Shown here piece after piece: positions 61,314-64,000 of a stretch of 64,000 nt of DNA. Origin of the DNA: Streptomyces sp. HB132 (GTDB lineage Bacteria > Actinomycetota > Actinomycetes > Streptomycetales > Streptomycetaceae); the NCBI RefSeq assembly GCF_016909575.1, contig NZ_JAFBGA010000010.1, positions 1 through 64,000 on the forward strand, given 5' to 3'. A program made the translations under genes and the position numbers. Position 1 is the stretch's first letter. Every line of letters begins with the position of its first letter. The notes under the pieces are model-generated. The model did not search any database. It was not told the origin of the DNA and saw only the letters and a list, made by a program, of their open reading frames with translations.

Positions 61314-62279
61314 TTACGGCGACGTCGTACGCCGTGCCGGTCGGCCCGGGAGCGGGGGCGCAGCCGACGTGATCGGCGCCACAGTGGCCTCGCCGGCCCG
61401 CGCCTGGTGCGGAAGCCGCACCCCGGCGGGCTCGAGCGGCTGGTCCGTGAAGAAGCGGGTCACCAGGGCGGCGACCTCCTCGGACCGCTCCAGCACGACC
61501 CAGTGGTCGGATTCCGGCAAGGTGAGGAAGCGGCTGCCCTCGATCGTCCCGGCGAACTCCCGCTGCAGTTCCACAGACGTCACCGTGTCGTGCTCCCCCG
61601 CGAAGACGAGGGCCGGGACGCCCGACAGTCCGCCGGAGAAGTCGGGCCGGTCCCCCAGGGCCCGACGCAGCGAGTCGGCGGCATGCTCGGAGTGGGCGAG
61701 CGCGTGCAGGAACGAGCGCCGCACATAGCGCCGGGCGAGCTCCCGGCGGTGCACGGGCCGGTCCGGGTCCAGGCACATCAACCCGTCGGCGGCCAGTGCC
61801 GCGAAGCCCTCCGTGTCGCCCTCCGCCAGTGCCTGCGTCGCCCGGCGCCAGTAGGCCCGCCGGTCCTCACCGACATGCGTGGGGACGCCGCCCAGAACGA
61901 GCCGCGCGACGCGTCCCGGGTCGTGCCGGGCGCAGTCGAAGGCGACGGCCGCACCGTAGGAGAAGCCGAAGAGATTGATCCGGGAGGCGCCCAGGTCGTC
62001 GATGATCCCGGTGACCGCCGCGCGCAGGACCGGGGCGGCGGGGCCGGGTGGCAGGGGGTCGGCCGAGCCCATGCCGGGGAGGTCCGCGGTCACCACATCG
62101 GCGACCTGGCCCAGATGGTCGTCCATCTGCGGCCAGCCGAACATGCCCTGCAGCGCACCTCCGATCACCAGCACCGGTTCGGTCACCGGCGTTCCGCCGG
62201 CGGCCGGGTCGCGGGGCAGGACGCGATAGCCGTAACGCACCCCGTCCACCGTCAGTGAACGGATGATCTCCTCGGGCAT
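61314..62279 (-). CDS. Alpha/beta hydrolase, third gene of the ACP-KS-hydrolase operon
   Basis: The 321-aa protein has the nucleophile elbow FGFSYGAAVAF (Ser near residue 108), the acid in FAGEHDTVTS and the His in PESDHWVVLE. The oxyanion region VIGGALQGMFGW replaces the common HG. It starts 18 bp after the KS stop, so it is likely co-transcribed and may release or hydrolyse an acyl product of the ACP/KS pair, acting as a thioesterase. The residues after about 285 are a Pro/Ala-rich tail. Confidence 0.82.
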   Translation of the reverse strand: MPEEIIRSLTVDGVRYGYRVLPRDPAAGGTPVTEPVLVIGGALQGMFGWPQMDDHLGQVADVVTADLPGMGSADPLPPGPAAPVLRAAVTGIIDDLGASRINLFGFSYGAAVAFDCARHDPGRVARLVLGGVPTHVGEDRRAYWRRATQALAEGDTEGFAALAADGLMCLDPDRPVHRRELARRYVRRSFLHALAHSEHAADSLRRALGDRPDFSGGLSGVPALVFAGEHDTVTSVELQREFAGTIEGSRFLTLPESDHWVVLERSEEVAALVTRFFTDQPLEPAGVRLPHQARAGEATVAPITSAAPPLPGRPARRTTSP

Positions 62280-62297
62280 GCTGCTCCTCGCTTCCCG

Positions 62298-63572
62298 TCA
62301 GGCTCTGGTGAGCACGAGCGCCGCGTTGTGGCCACCGAAGCCGAGCGAGGTCTTGACGGCACAGTCGAACACCGCGTGCCGGGCCTCCTTGCTCACCACC
62401 TCGACGGGGATCTCGGGGTCGGGTGCGTCGAGGTTGGCGGTCGGCGGGACAAGTTGGTGCTGGAGCGCGAGGACGGTCAGGGCGGCCTCGATACCTCCGG
62501 CGGCACCCAGGGCGTGGCCGGTCATGGCCTTCGTCGAGGTGACGAGGGGGTGCTCGCCCAGGACGCGGCGCAGCATGACCGCCTCGATGAGGTCGTTGGC
62601 GACGGTCGACGTACCGTGGGCGTTGACGTGGCCGACGTCGGAGGCGTCGAGGCCCGCGTCGGCCAGGGCGGTGCGCAGCGCCCTCTCGATGCCGAGGCCG
62701 TCGGGGTCGGGGGCCACGGCGGAGTGGGCGTCGCTGGAGGCCCCGTAGCCGGCGATCCGGGCACGGACCGTGGCGCCGCGGGCCCGTGCGTGCTCGGGGC
62801 GTTCCATCACGAGGAGGCCGGCGCCCTCGCCGACGACGAAGCCGTCGCGGTGCGAGTCGAAGGGGCGGCAGGCGGCCGTCGGGTCGTCGCGGCGCGTGGA
62901 GACGGCCCGCATCTGACAGGCGCTGGCGATCAGGAGCCGGGAGCGGACCGATTCCGCGCCGCCCGCGACGACGATGTCGCAGGCCCCGGCGCGGAGCATC
63001 TGGTGGGCCGTGCCGATGGCCACGGTGCCCGACGAGCACGCGGTGGAGACGGCCTGGCTCGGACCGTGGACGCCCAGGTCCATGGCGACGCTGCTGGCGG
63101 CGCCGTTGACGACACTCAGCGGGGCGAGCTTCGGGGAGACGCGCCGTGCTCCGCGCTCGCTGAGGGTGGTGTGCTGTTCGTCGTAGAACGGCAGGCCGCC
63201 GTGGGCGGAGCCGATGACCACGGCGACCCGTCCGCTGTCCCAGACCGCGGGGTCGAGTCCGGCGTCGGCGACCGCCTCGCGGGCGGCGATCACGGCGAGC
63301 TGGGAGAATCGGTCCATCAGCCGATGCACGGCGACGCCCAGGACGGCCCTCGTGTCGAGGCCTTCGACGGTGTACATGAAGTCGCAGGGCAGCCCGTCGA
63401 GTTCCGGCAGGTGCGGGACGGAGGGGGCGACCGCCGTGTCGCACACACCGCGCCACGCCTCGTCGACCCCCACCCCGGCGGCGGTGACCAGACCGATGCC
63501 GGTGACCGCCGCGCTGAACGGCTCGATGCCCGGACGTACGGGCACGCGTGCGAACGGCCCCCGGCCCGTCAC
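62298..63572 (-). CDS. Stand-alone beta-ketoacyl-ACP synthase (FabF/KAS II-like)
   Basis: The GTG at 63572 overlaps the ACP stop (GTGA) and gives 424 aa. A complete thiolase fold with Cys in VSTACSSGTVAIG, His in VNAHGTSTVANDLIE and His in STKAMTGHALGAAGG forms the Cys-His-His triad; a chain-length factor would have lost the Cys, so this is active. FabF-like enzymes elongate ACP-bound chains. No AT, KR or CLF gene is near within the window, so it may belong to a specialised lipid or polyketide locus beyond the right edge rather than primary fatty acid synthesis. Confidence 0.9.
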   Translation of the reverse strand: MTGRGPFARVPVRPGIEPFSAAVTGIGLVTAAGVGVDEAWRGVCDTAVAPSVPHLPELDGLPCDFMYTVEGLDTRAVLGVAVHRLMDRFSQLAVIAAREAVADAGLDPAVWDSGRVAVVIGSAHGGLPFYDEQHTTLSERGARRVSPKLAPLSVVNGAASSVAMDLGVHGPSQAVSTACSSGTVAIGTAHQMLRAGACDIVVAGGAESVRSRLLIASACQMRAVSTRRDDPTAACRPFDSHRDGFVVGEGAGLLVMERPEHARARGATVRARIAGYGASSDAHSAVAPDPDGLGIERALRTALADAGLDASDVGHVNAHGTSTVANDLIEAVMLRRVLGEHPLVTSTKAMTGHALGAAGGIEAALTVLALQHQLVPPTANLDAPDPEIPVEVVSKEARHAVFDCAVKTSLGFGGHNAALVLTRA

Positions 63573-63802
63573 GCGCCGGCCTTGCTGCACACGGCCTCGA
63601 CCAGGCGGCCGACGGTGTCGCGCGACGACAGGACGACGTCCTCCAGATCGATGTCCATCCGGTCCTCGATGAGGAGCCGGAGCTCTTCCAGCGCGAGCGA
63701 GTCCAGTCGCAGGTGCCGGAGCGGCACCTCGGGCCGGATGGCGTCCGGGTCGGTTCCGAACCTGGTGACGAGCAAGGCGCTGATCTCTTCCGAGGTGCTC
63801 AT
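63569..63802 (-). CDS. Acyl carrier protein
   Basis: This 77-aa four-helix carrier has the phosphopantetheine Ser in LRLDSLALEELRLLIEDRM. ATG at 63802 with GGAGGAG upstream. It is the first gene of an operon with KS and hydrolase. The sequence is not the housekeeping FabC type (the usual LGADSLD is LRLDSLA), supporting a specialised pathway. Confidence 0.9.
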   Translation of the reverse strand: MSTSEEISALLVTRFGTDPDAIRPEVPLRHLRLDSLALEELRLLIEDRMDIDLEDVVLSSRDTVGRLVEAVCSKAGA

Positions 63803-64000
63803 GGGGACGCTCCTCCGCTCTCGGTACGCGGTGACGCCGGCCGCGTGGGGGGTGAGATGGCCATCGGGGACGCCGGCTGCTCGGGAGGGACCCTTTATAC
63901 GCCTTCACGGCCGCCGTTCCCGACCCCGTTCCCCCGTGAGGAGTGGGGACGGCCAGGTGTGCGATTCCGCCGCGCCGCGACGGCGGGTGACACGATGGGC
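63803..64000. other. Upstream region of the ACP operon, right edge
   Basis: No gene is visible in these 198 bp. A minus-strand TATAAA (63894-63899) and a CGGGAAC-like hexamer about 17 bp further upstream could form a promoter for the ACP operon; weak support. Confidence 0.3.

Noticed and set aside
63890..63925. ECF-sigma-type promoter before the ACP gene
   Set aside because: A GTTCC/GGAAC element is present but the distance to a plausible -10 does not fit the usual spacing; left as a low-confidence region only.

Overview
The window reads as an actinobacterial, almost certainly Streptomyces, chromosome segment: very high GC with third-codon GC bias, GTG/ATG starts with GGAGG-type sites, secreted chitosanases, mycothiol-type actinobacterial families and LuxR-type cluster regulators. 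No tRNA, rRNA, insertion sequence or CRISPR array was seen.

1-25453 is the right-hand part of an ansamycin (AHBA-primed type I polyketide) gene cluster, all on the minus strand. Read in the direction of transcription it starts with AHBA synthase (24290-25453), then one protein fusing a RifL-like oxidoreductase to a RifM-like HAD phosphatase (22509-24293), then a giant PKS (8997-22184: AHBA-loading A domain, dead KR, ACP, then a methylmalonyl KS-AT-KR-ACP module and a malonyl KS-AT-DH-KR-ACP module), a Rif-Orf19/GdmM-type FAD monooxygenase, a SAM methyltransferase, a LAL regulator, a YceI protein and a ROK kinase of RifN (kanosamine kinase) type. The next PKS begins at 1778 and runs off the left edge. 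K, L, M and N functions for making kanosamine phosphate and AHBA are present; the aminoDAHP synthase, aminoDHQ synthase and dehydratase, later PKS modules and the amide synthase must lie elsewhere. The first two modules plus the monooxygenase suggest, but do not prove, a naphthalenic ansamycin. Phased TAGGG repeats sit upstream of the AHBA and PKS operons.

25454-31607 is a boundary zone: a C-terminal remnant of a secreted peptidase-like hydrolase, a cold-shock protein with an extra domain, a fibronectin-III lipoprotein, a TIGR03086-type protein, an alpha/beta hydrolase and two adjacent GH46 chitosanases (one lipoprotein, one secreted) that share an almost identical patch.

31608-45481 is a purine-degradation and glyoxylate region. 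A minus-strand operon (uraD, uraH, uricase, NCS2 permease, 8-oxoguanine/guanine-type deaminase, second NCS2 permease) turns urate into allantoin and H2O2. Plus-strand hyi and glxR, a catalase gene, and minus-strand gcl handle glyoxylate and H2O2. Two operator classes are visible: a 21-bp element shared exactly by the urate operon and the catalase promoter, and paired TTCCG-N5-CGGAA sites with identical 21-bp spacing in the hyi and gcl promoters. The middle enzymes (allantoinase to ureidoglycolate) are not here.

45612-64000 is ordinary accessory and core chromosome: an Mrr-like zinc-ribbon protein, two coupled acyl-CoA synthetases with a divergent GAF-LuxR regulator, an AlkZ-like winged-helix protein, a DMT permease, an MFS pump coupled to a quinone reductase of GST type, two tandem SseB-DUF1266 proteins, a large secreted nuclease, and at the right edge an ACP-KS-hydrolase operon that may begin another biosynthetic locus.
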